Below, piece after piece: positions 1 to 8,334 of a DNA stretch of 64,000 nt; the stretch's first letter is position 1; every line of letters begins with the position of its first letter. The notes beneath the pieces were generated by a model, which saw only the letters and a list, made by a program, of their open reading frames with translations, was not told the DNA's origin and ran no database searches. The stretch is taken from positions 248,001 through 312,000 of the forward strand of contig NZ_JAJOYX010000002.1 in assembly GCF_022565915.1 (NCBI RefSeq), given 5' to 3'. A program made the position numbers and the translations under genes. The DNA is from Nesterenkonia sp. LB17 (lineage in GTDB: Bacteria; Actinomycetota; Actinomycetes; Actinomycetales; Micrococcaceae).

Positions 1-30
1 GGTCACTGCAGCCGCCGCCGAAGGTGCTTC

Positions 31-816
31 ATGATCGAGATCCTCAGCGCCACCGGACTTGCCCGCGCGCGAGTCACCGGCGCACTGGTCGCCGACATTC
101 TGCAGACCATGAAGCGCCGCGCGACGGTGGGCACGAACCTGCTGGAGATCGACGACTGGACCCGGGAGATGATCTTCGAGGCCCGCGCCACCTCCTGCTA
201 CGTGGCCTACGAGCCATCCTTCGGGCGCGGACCCTTCGGCCACTACATCTGCACCTCGGTGAACGACGCGGTGCTCCACGGCAAGCCGCATGACCACACG
301 CTGGCCGACGGTGACCTGCTCACCCTCGACCTCGCAGTGTCGCTGGACGGGGTGGTCGCGGACTCGGCGATCAGCTTCATCGTCGGGAACTCTGCGCCGC
401 CCGAGGACGTGGCGATGATAGAGGCCACCGAACGGGCGCTGGCTGCGGGGATCGCCGCCGCCGGCCCGGGAGCCCGGATCGGGGACCTCTCCCACGCCAT
501 CGGCATGGTTCTCACAGAGGCTGGGTATCCGATCAACACTCAGTTCGGCGGACACGGCCTGGGATCGACCATGCACCAGGACCCGCACGTCGTGAACACC
601 GGCCGCCCAGGACGCGGATATCAGCTCCAGCCCGGCCTGCTGCTCGCGCTGGAGCCCTGGATCATGGCCGACACCGATGAACTGCGCACCGACGCCGACG
701 GGTGGACGCTGCGCAGCGCCACCGGAGCCCGCACTGCCCACAGCGAGCACACCATCGCGATCACCGAGGACGGAGCCGAGATCCTCACCCTGCCGACACC
801 TGGCAGGTTCGACTAG
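31..816 (+). CDS. Type I methionine aminopeptidase-like protein (second MetAP)
   Basis: A 261-residue M24-family protein predicted to remove the initiator methionine from new proteins in the cytoplasm. All five metal ligands of the family are visible: two Asp in LLTLDLAVSLDGVVADS, His in GGHGLGST, Glu in LALEPW and Glu in HSEHTIAI. The substrate-site stretch reads MHQDPHVV where most MetAPs have HExP, a small deviation. The ATG follows a weak GAAGG. A second, canonical MetAP lies at about 12 kb, so this is an accessory paralogue, as many actinobacteria carry. It stands alone on the plus strand at the window edge. An M24 peptidase with another substrate is possible. Confidence 0.85.
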   Translation: MIEILSATGLARARVTGALVADILQTMKRRATVGTNLLEIDDWTREMIFEARATSCYVAYEPSFGRGPFGHYICTSVNDAVLHGKPHDHTLADGDLLTLDLAVSLDGVVADSAISFIVGNSAPPEDVAMIEATERALAAGIAAAGPGARIGDLSHAIGMVLTEAGYPINTQFGGHGLGSTMHQDPHVVNTGRPGRGYQLQPGLLLALEPWIMADTDELRTDADGWTLRSATGARTAHSEHTIAITEDGAEILTLPTPGRFD

Positions 817-937
817 TTGCACTCAGCCACGGGTCACTGCCACCAGAGTGGTTGGGCTCCAGGCTCCCGTTCAATAGTCGAAGGTCAGTCCGGCATTCAC
901 CTGTGATGGCGCGATGGTGAGTCGCGGCTGTCTGCTC

Positions 938-1240
938 TCAGGGCAGAGCCGTCGGGCGGTTCTGGGAACTCCACTCGTTCATCCCACCTTGCATGCTTGC
1001 AACGGTGAACCCTGCGTCTTCCAGCGTCTGGGCGGCGGTCAGGCTTCGCTTGCCGCTGCGACAGACGGTGATCGTCTCACGCGCCGGATCAAGTTCGGCC
1101 AGACGCGCACCCAGCTGTCCGAGCGGAATATGGAAGGCCCCAGGGATCATGCCGCCCGTGACTTCCGAGTCTTCTCGCACGTCAACAAACTGGGCTGTTC
1201 CCAGACGATCGAAGGCCGCCGAGGGTGCAACTTCCTGCAT
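938..1240 (-). CDS. Single-domain rhodanese-like sulfurtransferase
   Basis: A 100-residue cytoplasmic protein with one rhodanese domain. FVDVRE occurs near residue 20, and the active-site loop CRSGKRS carries the persulfide-forming Cys. It ends in a GGMNEW motif typical of the family. No signal peptide is present. It is the last gene of a same-strand run that begins with the DsbA-like gene at 4900, 83 bp after the methyltransferase, so a role in thiol or sulfur chemistry fits the context. The exact sulfur donor and acceptor cannot be told from sequence. Confidence 0.85.
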   Translation of the reverse strand: MQEVAPSAAFDRLGTAQFVDVREDSEVTGGMIPGAFHIPLGQLGARLAELDPARETITVCRSGKRSLTAAQTLEDAGFTVASMQGGMNEWSSQNRPTALP

Positions 1241-1323
1241 AGTGAACTCCTAAGTTCCAAGTATGGCTCGTCGTGGGTCTACATCCGGATCTGAGAGGTA
1301 CTCAGCCCAGAGCCAGTGATCTG

Positions 1324-1947
1324 TTACAACTTCCTCGCCACGATGACCAGGTCTTCAAGCATCGCGTCTTCACCGTGCGGTCCGACCACGTTTCGGTGGC
1401 GAACCTCGCCCACCTCTACTTCCCAGGCCTTCCGCGGCTCCAGTGCGGCCAGGTCACCGCCGAGGGTCGGCATCTCCGCGGGTCCGTGGCCGTGCTCTGC
1501 CCACGGGGGCGCTGTGGCGTGGGAGACCAGGACGAGGTGCCCGCCGACCGAGACCCGGTCGGCGGCGGCACGAAGAATCTTCCGCCGGTCGAGTGCCACC
1601 GGGGACTGCAGGAAGGAGGCGGTGATCAGATCGAAAGGCCCCTCCGGCATACCCTCGGGCAGATTCGCGGCCAGGAACTCCGCGCTGCCGCCCCCGAGCC
1701 CTTCTTGCTCCGCGTGTGTCCGCGCCCGCAGGACGGCGGTCTCCGAGATGTCGACGCCGAAGGCCTGCCAACCCTGTTTCGCGAGCCAGAGGACATCGCC
1801 GCCCTCTCCACAGCCCAGGTCCAAGGCGCGTCCGGCAGGCAGATCAGCGACCAACGAGCTCATGGTCGCATTGACGCGACCGGACCAGACCCGGTCCGAG
1901 TCGGCATAGCGGGTCTCCCAGAAGTCTCTCGGGTTGTCATCACTCAC
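1324..1947 (-). CDS. Class I SAM-dependent methyltransferase
   Basis: A 207-residue Rossmann-type methyltransferase. Motif I is ALDLGCGEGGD near residue 40, followed by an acidic VDIS for the adenosine ribose and a PFDLITASF motif IV. The opening FWETRYADSDRVWSG resembles the small-molecule methyltransferase group that includes thiopurine/tellurite (TehB-like) enzymes. The start is GTG, 27 bp after the lipoprotein stop, so it is probably the fourth gene of the dsbA-like operon. The substrate is unknown; the neighbourhood hints at thiol or metalloid chemistry, which is inference. Confidence 0.8.
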   Translation of the reverse strand: MSDDNPRDFWETRYADSDRVWSGRVNATMSSLVADLPAGRALDLGCGEGGDVLWLAKQGWQAFGVDISETAVLRARTHAEQEGLGGGSAEFLAANLPEGMPEGPFDLITASFLQSPVALDRRKILRAAADRVSVGGHLVLVSHATAPPWAEHGHGPAEMPTLGGDLAALEPRKAWEVEVGEVRHRNVVGPHGEDAMLEDLVIVARKL

Positions 1948-1974
1948 GGTAGGACCTCTCGTCTGTCGACATCG

Positions 1975-3246
1975 TCACGGTCGGTCTTCAAATGGATCCC
2001 CCTCGCCCGCATAGTCTTCCGCAGAACCTGGCACTTCGGTGACCAGGAGGATCTGCGTCCCCGTGTCGACGACGCTGGCGCCAGTCTCCGTGAACGCGAG
2101 CGGAATGGCAGTTGCACCATCCTCAAGCGGATCGTAGACCCGGGCGGTGTTGCCGGTGACCACGTTGTAGATGTCCAGGTCCTCTCCGTCTGCAAGGAGA
2201 TAGGCCATCACTCCGCCCACGCCGAGAAGTGTGGGTTCTGCTTCGAGGTCCACGGACCAGAGTTCCCCGCCTGCGGAGTCGAATCCGGCGAGTTCATCCT
2301 CGCGGATCGCGACCCAGGTCTCGGACATCGCATCGAACATCGCGTCATCCAGGCCGCCGCTGAGGGGCTCGCCGTCGGTGAGGTCCCATAGGTCAAAACC
2401 ATCCTCCGATGAGCCGATGAGGGCGCTGCCAGGGGGAAGCCGGTTCGTCGCCGGACTGACCGGGACTTCCCCTTCAGCGGCGGTCGCGGCGCTCGGTGAC
2501 GCCGCGCGCCACAGCTCGCCGGAACGTCCGCTGGCGAAGGCGGCGAGCTCTCCATCGTCGGCGATGACCGTCGTTCCGAAGAACTCCCCGATGACCTCAG
2601 CGCCCTCCGGGCTGCGTTCTCCGGTGGCGGCGTCCAGGGCGACTCGCTGTCCGGTGCCGCCCAGTGGTTCGTCACCGCGTTCGGCAAAGACCAGCCCAGG
2701 GCCTTGATGCGGTCCGGGGACCTCCACTGGACCCCAGACTTCCTCCCCGGTGTTCAAGTCATAGGCCGTCGCGGTGGTGGTCCCGAATGAATCACCAGAC
2801 CCGGTCGGGTCGGCGAGATCGGTGAGCACCGCGAGAGAACGGTCACCCGCGCTCGTCAGGGCGAAGCCGGAGCAGCTCAACGGGCGTTCTGCGGTCCACA
2901 GCACGGTCCCATCGGCGGACACGGCGCTGAACACCAGTCTGCCGTCCTGCTCGCCGGGGGCGAGAAAGACGCCGTCGTGAACCTGCGGGGGAGTGTCCCA
3001 CTGGGGATCCACACTGACGAGACCTGTCAGGCTCACTGGGAGGTGGATGGCGTCAAGGTCAGCTTCCTCGGCCGATGACTGCACCTGGACTGGGTCTGCA
3101 TCGATGTCGACCGGCGGCGCCGCTGGTTCATGCTCCACGGAGGCTTCCTGGTTCGGTTCAGTCGAACAGGCTCCCAGGGTCAGTGCGAGGACACCGAGGA
3201 GTGCAGCTGCCCGAGGCTGTGGGCGACCACGGTGACCGGCGCTCAT
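1975..3246 (-). CDS. Secreted lipoprotein, predicted PQQ-like beta-propeller
   Basis: 423 residues. The start is the ATG overlapping the ccdA-like stop as ATGA; a longer upstream frame is rejected because it lies inside that gene. The N-terminus has basic residues, a hydrophobic stretch and the lipobox LGACS, so it should be lipid-anchored outside the membrane. The rest has repeated blades such as DGTVLWTAERPL, NTGEEVWGPVEV and AGGELWSVDLEA, resembling BamB/PQQ-repeat propellers. Cotranscription with a DsbA-like oxidoreductase and CcdA suggests it is a client or partner of extracytoplasmic thiol chemistry. No catalytic motif is visible. Confidence 0.75.
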   Translation of the reverse strand: MSAGHRGRPQPRAAALLGVLALTLGACSTEPNQEASVEHEPAAPPVDIDADPVQVQSSAEEADLDAIHLPVSLTGLVSVDPQWDTPPQVHDGVFLAPGEQDGRLVFSAVSADGTVLWTAERPLSCSGFALTSAGDRSLAVLTDLADPTGSGDSFGTTTATAYDLNTGEEVWGPVEVPGPHQGPGLVFAERGDEPLGGTGQRVALDAATGERSPEGAEVIGEFFGTTVIADDGELAAFASGRSGELWRAASPSAATAAEGEVPVSPATNRLPPGSALIGSSEDGFDLWDLTDGEPLSGGLDDAMFDAMSETWVAIREDELAGFDSAGGELWSVDLEAEPTLLGVGGVMAYLLADGEDLDIYNVVTGNTARVYDPLEDGATAIPLAFTETGASVVDTGTQILLVTEVPGSAEDYAGEGDPFEDRP

Positions 3247-4115
3247 CGCAGTGTCTCCTTCCGGGTGTCTGGAGCGCGCTCCTGAGCGCGGACGCTGGAG
3301 CGACGGTTCACCGCCCAGACGAGAAGGATGGCTGCTGAGATCCCGAGGATCAGAAGGATGTCTGCCACCGGCCCGGAGACCGAGGAGCTCATCGCCTGCA
3401 GCCACCCCTGGGTTTCACTGGGGACCAGGGAGGGCGCGGTCACCAGGCCGTTGGTGGTCCAGAACAGGACTCCGACGCCGGCGATCAGGGCACCTGCGAT
3501 CACGGAGGTGGTGTGGAGCTGACGCCCGAGCACGGTGAAGCCACGTCCGCGGATGAACCTCATCGAACGGGTGCCGATGCGTCCCCAGAGTGCGGCAAGA
3601 ATGATCAAGGGCACCACCATTCCGGCGCCGTAGACGGCGAGCATGAGACCCGCCAGCGGGACGCTTCCCTGAGCCACAGCCAGGGTGAGGATCGCTCCCA
3701 GGATCGGTCCGGCGCAGAAGCCTGCCACGCCGCTCGCAGCGCCGAGCAGGAAGGTGCGGACCAGACCTTTTCTGGTGTGGGCCTGCTGCTGCAGCCGCTG
3801 AGTCCCTGGCAGCGCCTTGGAGAAGTCGAAGCCCAGGCCGACCATCTGGGCCAGACCCAGGAGGATGAGGATCACCGAGGTCCCCACGATCAGCGCCTGA
3901 CGGTGGTCGATGAACAGGGTGCCGACCGCGCCTAGTCCCAGTCCCAGCGGGACCAGCGTGAGGATGAGGCCCAGGTAGAAGATAGACCCGTGGACCAGCA
4001 GCTTGAGTCGTGCTCCGACGGTGGAGGCGAAGAACGCTGGCAGCAACAAGGCGCTGCACGGGCTCAACAGCGCCAGCATTCCTCCGAGGAATGCGGTGAC
4101 CAGGCTGATCTCCAT
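3243..4115 (-). CDS. CcdA/DsbD-type transmembrane electron carrier
   Basis: A 290-residue membrane protein of the cytochrome c biogenesis CcdA family, which moves reducing equivalents from cytoplasmic thioredoxin to extracytoplasmic thiols. It begins with the hallmark LLSPCSALLLPAFF and has the second redox Cys in AGFCAGPILGAIL, about two hydrophobic segments later. Several more membrane segments follow, longer than a minimal six-helix CcdA. Its ATG overlaps the dsbA-like stop by one base (TGATG), and its stop overlaps the lipoprotein start (ATGA), so the three are translationally coupled. The natural partner is the thioredoxin-like protein just upstream. Confidence 0.88.
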   Translation of the reverse strand: MEISLVTAFLGGMLALLSPCSALLLPAFFASTVGARLKLLVHGSIFYLGLILTLVPLGLGLGAVGTLFIDHRQALIVGTSVILILLGLAQMVGLGFDFSKALPGTQRLQQQAHTRKGLVRTFLLGAASGVAGFCAGPILGAILTLAVAQGSVPLAGLMLAVYGAGMVVPLIILAALWGRIGTRSMRFIRGRGFTVLGRQLHTTSVIAGALIAGVGVLFWTTNGLVTAPSLVPSETQGWLQAMSSSVSGPVADILLILGISAAILLVWAVNRRSSVRAQERAPDTRKETLR

Positions 4116-4900
4116 CAGCGGTCCTGTGCCAGTGCGTCATCGACGGCGGTGACGAAGACCTCGGTGGGCTGGGCGCCGATGATCGGTTCCCCCGCCACGA
4201 TGAAGGCCGGTGTGGAGTACGCTCCGATGTCGAGGCCCTCCTGCGCATTGGCGGCGATCTGCTCGGTGACCTCAGGGGAGTTCATGTCCTCTTGGAACTG
4301 CGCGGTATCGAGTCCCGCCTGCTCGGCGAGATCCAGCAGACCCTCATCGGTGAGCCCGGACTCGGGAAGCGTCTCCCCATCTGCGAAGAGCAGCCCGTGG
4401 TATTCGGTGAATGCGTCCTGCATCGCCGCTGCGTAGGTGGCCCGGGCCGCGCGTTCGGAGGCTTCGCCGAAGACGTTGACGTCGCGCCACTCGATGCGCA
4501 GATCGCCCTCCTCGACGTACTCCATCATCGTGGGCAGCGTCTGGTCGTGCCAGGCCGCGCAGAAGGGGCACTGGGCGTCGGTGAACATCACGATCGCCAC
4601 TGGAGCGTCCGCGGGACCGACCGCCAGAAGGTCCTCGGGATCTCGGCGTTCGATGTCGCTCATATCTGACTGCTCAGGCTGGGCGCCTTCCTCAGGCACG
4701 GCGACCGGCCCCTGACCTTGGGACTCGCCTTCCACACCACTCTGTTCCATGCCATCCTGCGTCGACTCAGGAGTGTCGTCGCCGATGCTCTGCCAGATCA
4801 CGAAGCCGATGAGCGCGGCGGCGATGATGATCACGAACAGCGGCAGCAGGGTGTTCTTTCTTGAGCGGGTTTTCGGTTCTGCGGGCAAGGGGTGGGACAT
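4115..4900 (-). CDS. Membrane-anchored DsbA-like thiol:disulfide oxidoreductase
   Basis: 261 residues. A short basic tail and one membrane helix (about residues 18-38) are followed by an acidic, low-complexity linker and a thioredoxin-fold domain of the DsbA/DSBA_4 type. The active site is CPFC in TDAQCPFCAAW, and the cis-Pro loop is YSTPAFIV. It should act outside the membrane, forming or reducing disulfides with the CcdA-like protein encoded next. It is the first gene of a five-gene minus-strand run. A GAAAGG ribosome site precedes the ATG. The promoter must lie in the 95-bp gap that holds the BlaI-like operator array, so repression by BlaI is likely. Confidence 0.88.
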   Translation of the reverse strand: MSHPLPAEPKTRSRKNTLLPLFVIIIAAALIGFVIWQSIGDDTPESTQDGMEQSGVEGESQGQGPVAVPEEGAQPEQSDMSDIERRDPEDLLAVGPADAPVAIVMFTDAQCPFCAAWHDQTLPTMMEYVEEGDLRIEWRDVNVFGEASERAARATYAAAMQDAFTEYHGLLFADGETLPESGLTDEGLLDLAEQAGLDTAQFQEDMNSPEVTEQIAANAQEGLDIGAYSTPAFIVAGEPIIGAQPTEVFVTAVDDALAQDR

Positions 4901-4926
4901 CGTGGCCTTTCAAGGACGGACAATCT

Positions 4927-4990
4927 ACTACGGACCATAGTAACTACGAAACATAGTAACTATGCAAGATAGTCGATCTGCGGCATAGTG
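4927..4990. promoter_or_regulatory. Array of four 16-bp BlaI/MecI-type operator repeats
   Basis: Four head-to-tail units of exactly 16 bp: ACTACGGACCATAGTA (4927), ACTACGAAACATAGTA (4943), ACTATGCAAGATAGTC (4959) and GATCTGCGGCATAGTG (4975). The first three each contain the inverted half-sites ACTA-N7-TAGT; the fourth keeps only the right half. This resembles the ACTA/TAGT half-sites known for BlaI/MecI repressors. A BlaI gene lies one gene downstream. The array fills most of the divergent gap and ends 5 bp before the ATG at 4996. CATAGT at 4984-4989 could be the -10 of a leaderless transcript, and TACTAT on the minus strand could serve the dsbA-like operon. Confidence 0.8.
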
Positions 4991-4995
4991 GTCCC

Positions 4996-5577
4996 ATGAC
5001 TTCCCTCTCGATCCGACTTGCCCGCTGGAAGGCGTCCACCGCGCTCGCGGTCCAGGCCCTGCGCTCCTGGACGCCCCGGCAGATCATCATTGCCGCGATC
5101 GCCGCCGTCGTCGTCGGCCTGCTGGTGGGAGTCGCGACCGTGCTGATTCCCAACTCGTTCTTCGCCCGGGAGATCCCGCCGGTGTGGTGGAACTACCCGG
5201 TGTGGATTCTGACCTCGGTGCTCAGCGGCATGCTCATGGCCACCTATGTGCGGACGTCGAGTCCGGTGGAGTCCGGGTCGGAGGATGATCCGGCGACCGC
5301 CGAGGCGCAGGACGGCATCTCGCCCGCCGAGGATCGGCGCAGCAGCCGTTTCGGAATGATCGGCATGGTGCTGGCCTGGTTCGCAGTGGGCTGCCCGGTC
5401 TGCAACAAGATCGCGCTCGTCGCCCTCGGATACTCTGGAGCCATCACCTACTTCACACCGCTCCAGCCGATTCTCGCGCTCGGCGCCATGCTGCTCACCG
5501 GCGTCGCGCTGATCTGGCGACTCAAGGGGCAGGTCGCCTGCACCGTGCGCCCGCGGAAGGACCTGGTCAACACATGA
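4996..5577 (+). CDS. Membrane protein with a CPVC motif (unknown function)
   Basis: 193 residues with about four hydrophobic helices (roughly 31-53, 63-83, 120-150, 150-172) and an acidic loop near residues 87-112. A vicinal Cys pair sits in VGCPVCNKIALVALGYSG, at a membrane face, and one further Cys lies in QVACTVRP near the end. I do not recognise the family. The CxxC and its position opposite dsbA/ccdA-like genes suggest a membrane thiol-redox or metal-handling role. No ribosome site precedes the ATG, and a -10-like CATAGT lies 6 bp upstream, so the mRNA may be leaderless. The stop overlaps the BlaI start as ATGA. Confidence 0.75.
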   Translation: MTSLSIRLARWKASTALAVQALRSWTPRQIIIAAIAAVVVGLLVGVATVLIPNSFFAREIPPVWWNYPVWILTSVLSGMLMATYVRTSSPVESGSEDDPATAEAQDGISPAEDRRSSRFGMIGMVLAWFAVGCPVCNKIALVALGYSGAITYFTPLQPILALGAMLLTGVALIWRLKGQVACTVRPRKDLVNT

Positions 5578-5963
5578 GCGAAGAACGCCCGCCCGGGACG
5601 CCCGCCGAACGACTCGGCCCCTTGGAGCAGCAGGTCATGGACCTGCTCTGGGACCATTCCGGGCACACCGTCCGTGAGGTCATGGACCAGCTGCCCAGCC
5701 GCCCGGCCTACACCACCATCGCCACCGTGATGGGCAACCTCGAACGCAAAGCTCTGGTGGCGCCGACCCGCGTGGGACGCTCCGTGCGCTACCTCCCGCA
5801 GCGGACCCGCGAGGAACACACCGCAGGCCTGATGCGCCACGCACTGGGCGTCAGCAGAGACAGAACCGCCTCCATCCTGCATTTCGTGGACACCATGCCG
5901 GACGAGGAGCGAGATCTGCTGCGCGCCTATCTCGCTGGTGAGAATTCCCAGGACTCACCGTGA
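5574..5963 (+). CDS. BlaI/MecI/CopY-family transcriptional repressor
   Basis: 129 residues with an N-terminal winged helix. LGPLEQQVMDLLW and PAYTTIATVMGNLERKALV match the BlaI family, including the conserved helix-turn-helix and wing. The C-terminal half is the dimerisation region, which in this family is the cleavage target. It is coupled by ATGA to the CPVC membrane gene and by GTGA to the M56 protease gene, giving the classic BlaI-BlaR1 arrangement. The four-site operator array just upstream is the obvious target, so the repressor should control itself and the divergent redox operon. The signal is unknown. Confidence 0.92.
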   Translation: MSEERPPGTPAERLGPLEQQVMDLLWDHSGHTVREVMDQLPSRPAYTTIATVMGNLERKALVAPTRVGRSVRYLPQRTREEHTAGLMRHALGVSRDRTASILHFVDTMPDEERDLLRAYLAGENSQDSP

Positions 5964-6955
5964 ACCCCCTGCTGCTCTCCCTGCTCATGGTCTTCGCGGT
6001 GCTCGCCGCAGCCGTGCTGGGTCGTCCGCTGATCCGCGCCGCGGCACCGGCGCTGGTCCGGTTCCCACGCCTGGCTGTGCTGGGTCTCGGGGCGAGCCTG
6101 GTGCTCTGGCTGACATCGGTGATGGCGGCTGGACTGTTCCTGGCCTGGGCGCTGACCGGACCCAGCCCGCTGCCCGCCCCGGTTGCGGAGGTCTGCCAGC
6201 GCTGCCTGGAGGCGTCGAACCCCTTCTCCACCGGCTTTGCGATGGAGACCGGCATCCCCACAGCCGCGTTCCTCTTCGCGCCCGCTGCTGCGGTGCTGCT
6301 CGTCGCGGCACTGGGTCTGCGGGCTGCGGCCAAGCGGAAGTCCTTGCTGCGCGAGACCTGCCGCTCCCTGCTGCCAGTGGGACGACGCCAGGTCATCGAC
6401 GGTCATCTGGTCACCGTGGTCGAAGATCCCCACCCCTCGGCGTTCGCGCTGGGCAGGGACCGCTGGGGCATCGTCGTCTCCACGGGCCTGCTCGCGGCGC
6501 TGAACGATCAGGAGCTGCGCGCTGTCCTCGCCCACGAGGCGGCGCATCTGCGTGAACGCCACCACCTGGTCCTGGACTTCATCGGCAGCATCACCGGACC
6601 CCTGCGCTGGGTGCCCTTCGCGGGCGCCATCGCGGACGCGGTGCCGCACTACCTGGAGGTCTCGGCTGACAACGCGGCCCAGCGCCGCGCAGGCACCCGG
6701 GCGCTCGCCTCGGCCCTGCTGGTCATGGGGGAGGCGAGCAGCGCCCAGCGCACCGCCAGCAGCCAGACAGGAGCGCAGCGCATGATGCTGGCAGCGGGAC
6801 CGGAGCGCGTGCGCCAGCTGATCTCCCCGGTGAGCCCCCGCCAGGGGATACTGGGGGCGGTCGCGATGACCGCGATCATGGCGGTGCTGATCGTCACCAG
6901 CGCCACCGCCCACGGCGCCGCGCTGGCCGCCGTCGTCTCGGGATGCGTCATCTGA
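5960..6955 (+). CDS. M56-family membrane zinc metallopeptidase (BlaR1-like, no sensor domain)
   Basis: 331 residues starting at a GTG that overlaps the blaI stop. There are about three N-terminal membrane helices, then a cytoplasmic peptidase domain with the zinc motif HEAAH near residue 192 and the downstream Glu in LEVSADNAAQ. One last helix lies near the C-terminus. It lacks the extracellular penicillin-binding domain of BlaR1, so it probably senses by another route and inactivates the BlaI partner by proteolysis. QRCLEASNPF in the first extracytoplasmic loop offers a Cys that could be a redox target; that is speculation. Confidence 0.88.
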   Translation: MNPLLLSLLMVFAVLAAAVLGRPLIRAAAPALVRFPRLAVLGLGASLVLWLTSVMAAGLFLAWALTGPSPLPAPVAEVCQRCLEASNPFSTGFAMETGIPTAAFLFAPAAAVLLVAALGLRAAAKRKSLLRETCRSLLPVGRRQVIDGHLVTVVEDPHPSAFALGRDRWGIVVSTGLLAALNDQELRAVLAHEAAHLRERHHLVLDFIGSITGPLRWVPFAGAIADAVPHYLEVSADNAAQRRAGTRALASALLVMGEASSAQRTASSQTGAQRMMLAAGPERVRQLISPVSPRQGILGAVAMTAIMAVLIVTSATAHGAALAAVVSGCVI

Positions 6956-6969
6956 GAACCGAAAACGTG

Positions 6970-6989
6970 CCGACCCCGCCAGGGGTCGG
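6970..6989 (+). terminator. Short GC hairpin between the M56 and DUF302 genes
   Basis: CCGACCCC and GGGGTCGG form a perfect 8-bp stem with a GCCA loop, 14 bp after the M56 stop. No T-run follows, so this could be a weak terminator, an mRNA processing stem, or a stabiliser separating expression of the regulator genes from DUF302. Confidence 0.5.
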
Positions 6990-7015
6990 TGAACTGTGAG
7001 TCGAAGGAGCAGGCC

Positions 7016-7435
7016 ATGAGCTACACCCACACCACGACCGTCCCGATGCCCTATACCCAGGCGGTGGAGGCCACCCGCGCGGCACTGGCCGAGCAGGGCT
7101 TCGGGATCCTCACCGAGATCGACGTCAAAGCCACCTTCACCAAGAAGCTCGGCGCCGAGTCCGGTGAGGCGGTCGGAGACTACATCATCCTGGGCGCCTG
7201 CAACCCCACGCTGGCCAGCAAGGCGCTGGCGGCAGAGCCCGAGCTCGGGGCGCTGCTGCCCTGCAACGTGGTGGTCCGCCGCGGCGCCAACGAGGACCAC
7301 GCGACCATCGACGCGATCGACCCGCAGACCATGGTCCAGCTCAGCGACTCAGCCGCCGTCCGAGAGGTGGCCGAGGACGCTGAGCAGCGCCTGCGCGCAG
7401 CCTTGGACGCGATCAGCGCCGCCGCGAAGGACTGA
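7016..7435 (+). CDS. DUF302 family protein
   Basis: 139 residues matching DUF302: an alternating strand/helix domain with FGILTEIDVKATFTKKLG and YIILGACNPTLASKAL, and a Cys in each of GACNP and LLPCNVVV. The function is not established. DUF302 proteins are often found near redox, copper or respiratory genes, which fits this position after the BlaI/M56 genes and facing a CtaG gene. The start chosen is the ATG after GAAGGAG (7003-7009); an upstream in-frame ATG lacks such a site. No signal peptide is seen, so it is probably cytoplasmic. Confidence 0.85.
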   Translation: MSYTHTTTVPMPYTQAVEATRAALAEQGFGILTEIDVKATFTKKLGAESGEAVGDYIILGACNPTLASKALAAEPELGALLPCNVVVRRGANEDHATIDAIDPQTMVQLSDSAAVREVAEDAEQRLRAALDAISAAAKD

Positions 7436-7469
7436 ACGCAGAAACTGACCGCAGGAGTGGTCGCAGGGC

Positions 7470-8303
7470 TCAGCCTCGCCGTGGGCTGAGCTCCGCGCCC
7501 TGACTGCTGCGAGGACGCGTGGTGGAATACCAGCCGGCAAAGAGCAGCACCAGCAGGCTGATGTCCACGGCGTCTCCGCCGTAGTACATCAGCTGCGCGC
7601 CGGCCTGCGCGTCACCGGGTGCCACACCCTCGGGCGGGTGCGCATAGAGCCACTTGGCCAGGATGGAATGCGCCGCGATGAACAGGATCAGCACTGTCGA
7701 CCGCATCGGCATCGACGCCCGGTGCGGGTCCGGATCGACGCCCACCAGCGAAGCTGTGAACACATAGCCGGCCACGAAGATGTGCAGATGCACCAGCGCA
7801 TAGGCCACCGGGGAGACGTGCATGACCTGGAACAGGTCCGTGGTGTAGAGCAGCCAGAGTCCGCCCGCGTTCAGCACGCCCGCGACCACCGGATGGGTGA
7901 GCACCCGCACGCCGGGACTGCGCAGGACCCGGGTCAACCCTCGGGCGGCATGCACCGGAAGCGCGCGCAGGGCGAGGGTGACCGGTGCGCTGAAGACCAG
8001 CAGCAGCGGGGCGATCATGCCCAGCAGCAGGTGCCCGGCCATATGCGCGGTGAAGCTGGTGTGCGCCGCGGTGGCGACAGGCCCGAGCAGCCCGGTGGCC
8101 GCGCAGCCCAGCCCGAGGTAGAACAACACGCTGCGGTGCAACGGCCAGGGAGTACGTCGGCGGGAGGCCCAGAGTGCCGCGGCATGACCCAGCGCCGCGG
8201 TGAGCAGCATGAGAACGACGACGACGTCGAGCGCGGCCCAGACCGAGGGGTCCGCCGGCGCGAGACCCGTCGGAGCACCGAGGTGATCCTCCTGGTGACC
8301 CAT
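7470..8303 (-). CDS. CtaG/caa3-type cytochrome c oxidase assembly membrane protein
   Basis: 277 residues with about seven to nine membrane helices and the His-rich motifs of the caa3 CtaG family: MAGHLLLGMIAPLLLV, HLHIFVAGYVF and AHSILAKWLY, plus YYGGDAVDISLLVLLFAGWY near the end. CtaG proteins are linked to copper delivery to cytochrome oxidase, although the Pfam family is broader. It lies 31 bp downstream of a DUF2243 gene, a pairing I associate with actinobacteria. It is convergent with DUF302. A copper or respiratory role is inference from the family. Confidence 0.85.
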   Translation of the reverse strand: MGHQEDHLGAPTGLAPADPSVWAALDVVVVLMLLTAALGHAAALWASRRRTPWPLHRSVLFYLGLGCAATGLLGPVATAAHTSFTAHMAGHLLLGMIAPLLLVFSAPVTLALRALPVHAARGLTRVLRSPGVRVLTHPVVAGVLNAGGLWLLYTTDLFQVMHVSPVAYALVHLHIFVAGYVFTASLVGVDPDPHRASMPMRSTVLILFIAAHSILAKWLYAHPPEGVAPGDAQAGAQLMYYGGDAVDISLLVLLFAGWYSTTRPRSSQGAELSPRRG

Positions 8304-8334
8304 CAGCGGCTCATCGGCTTGTCCGTCCCGACGT

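Noticed and set aside
5960-6955. Beta-lactam sensor BlaR1
   Set aside because: The penicillin-binding sensor domain is absent and no beta-lactamase gene is near.
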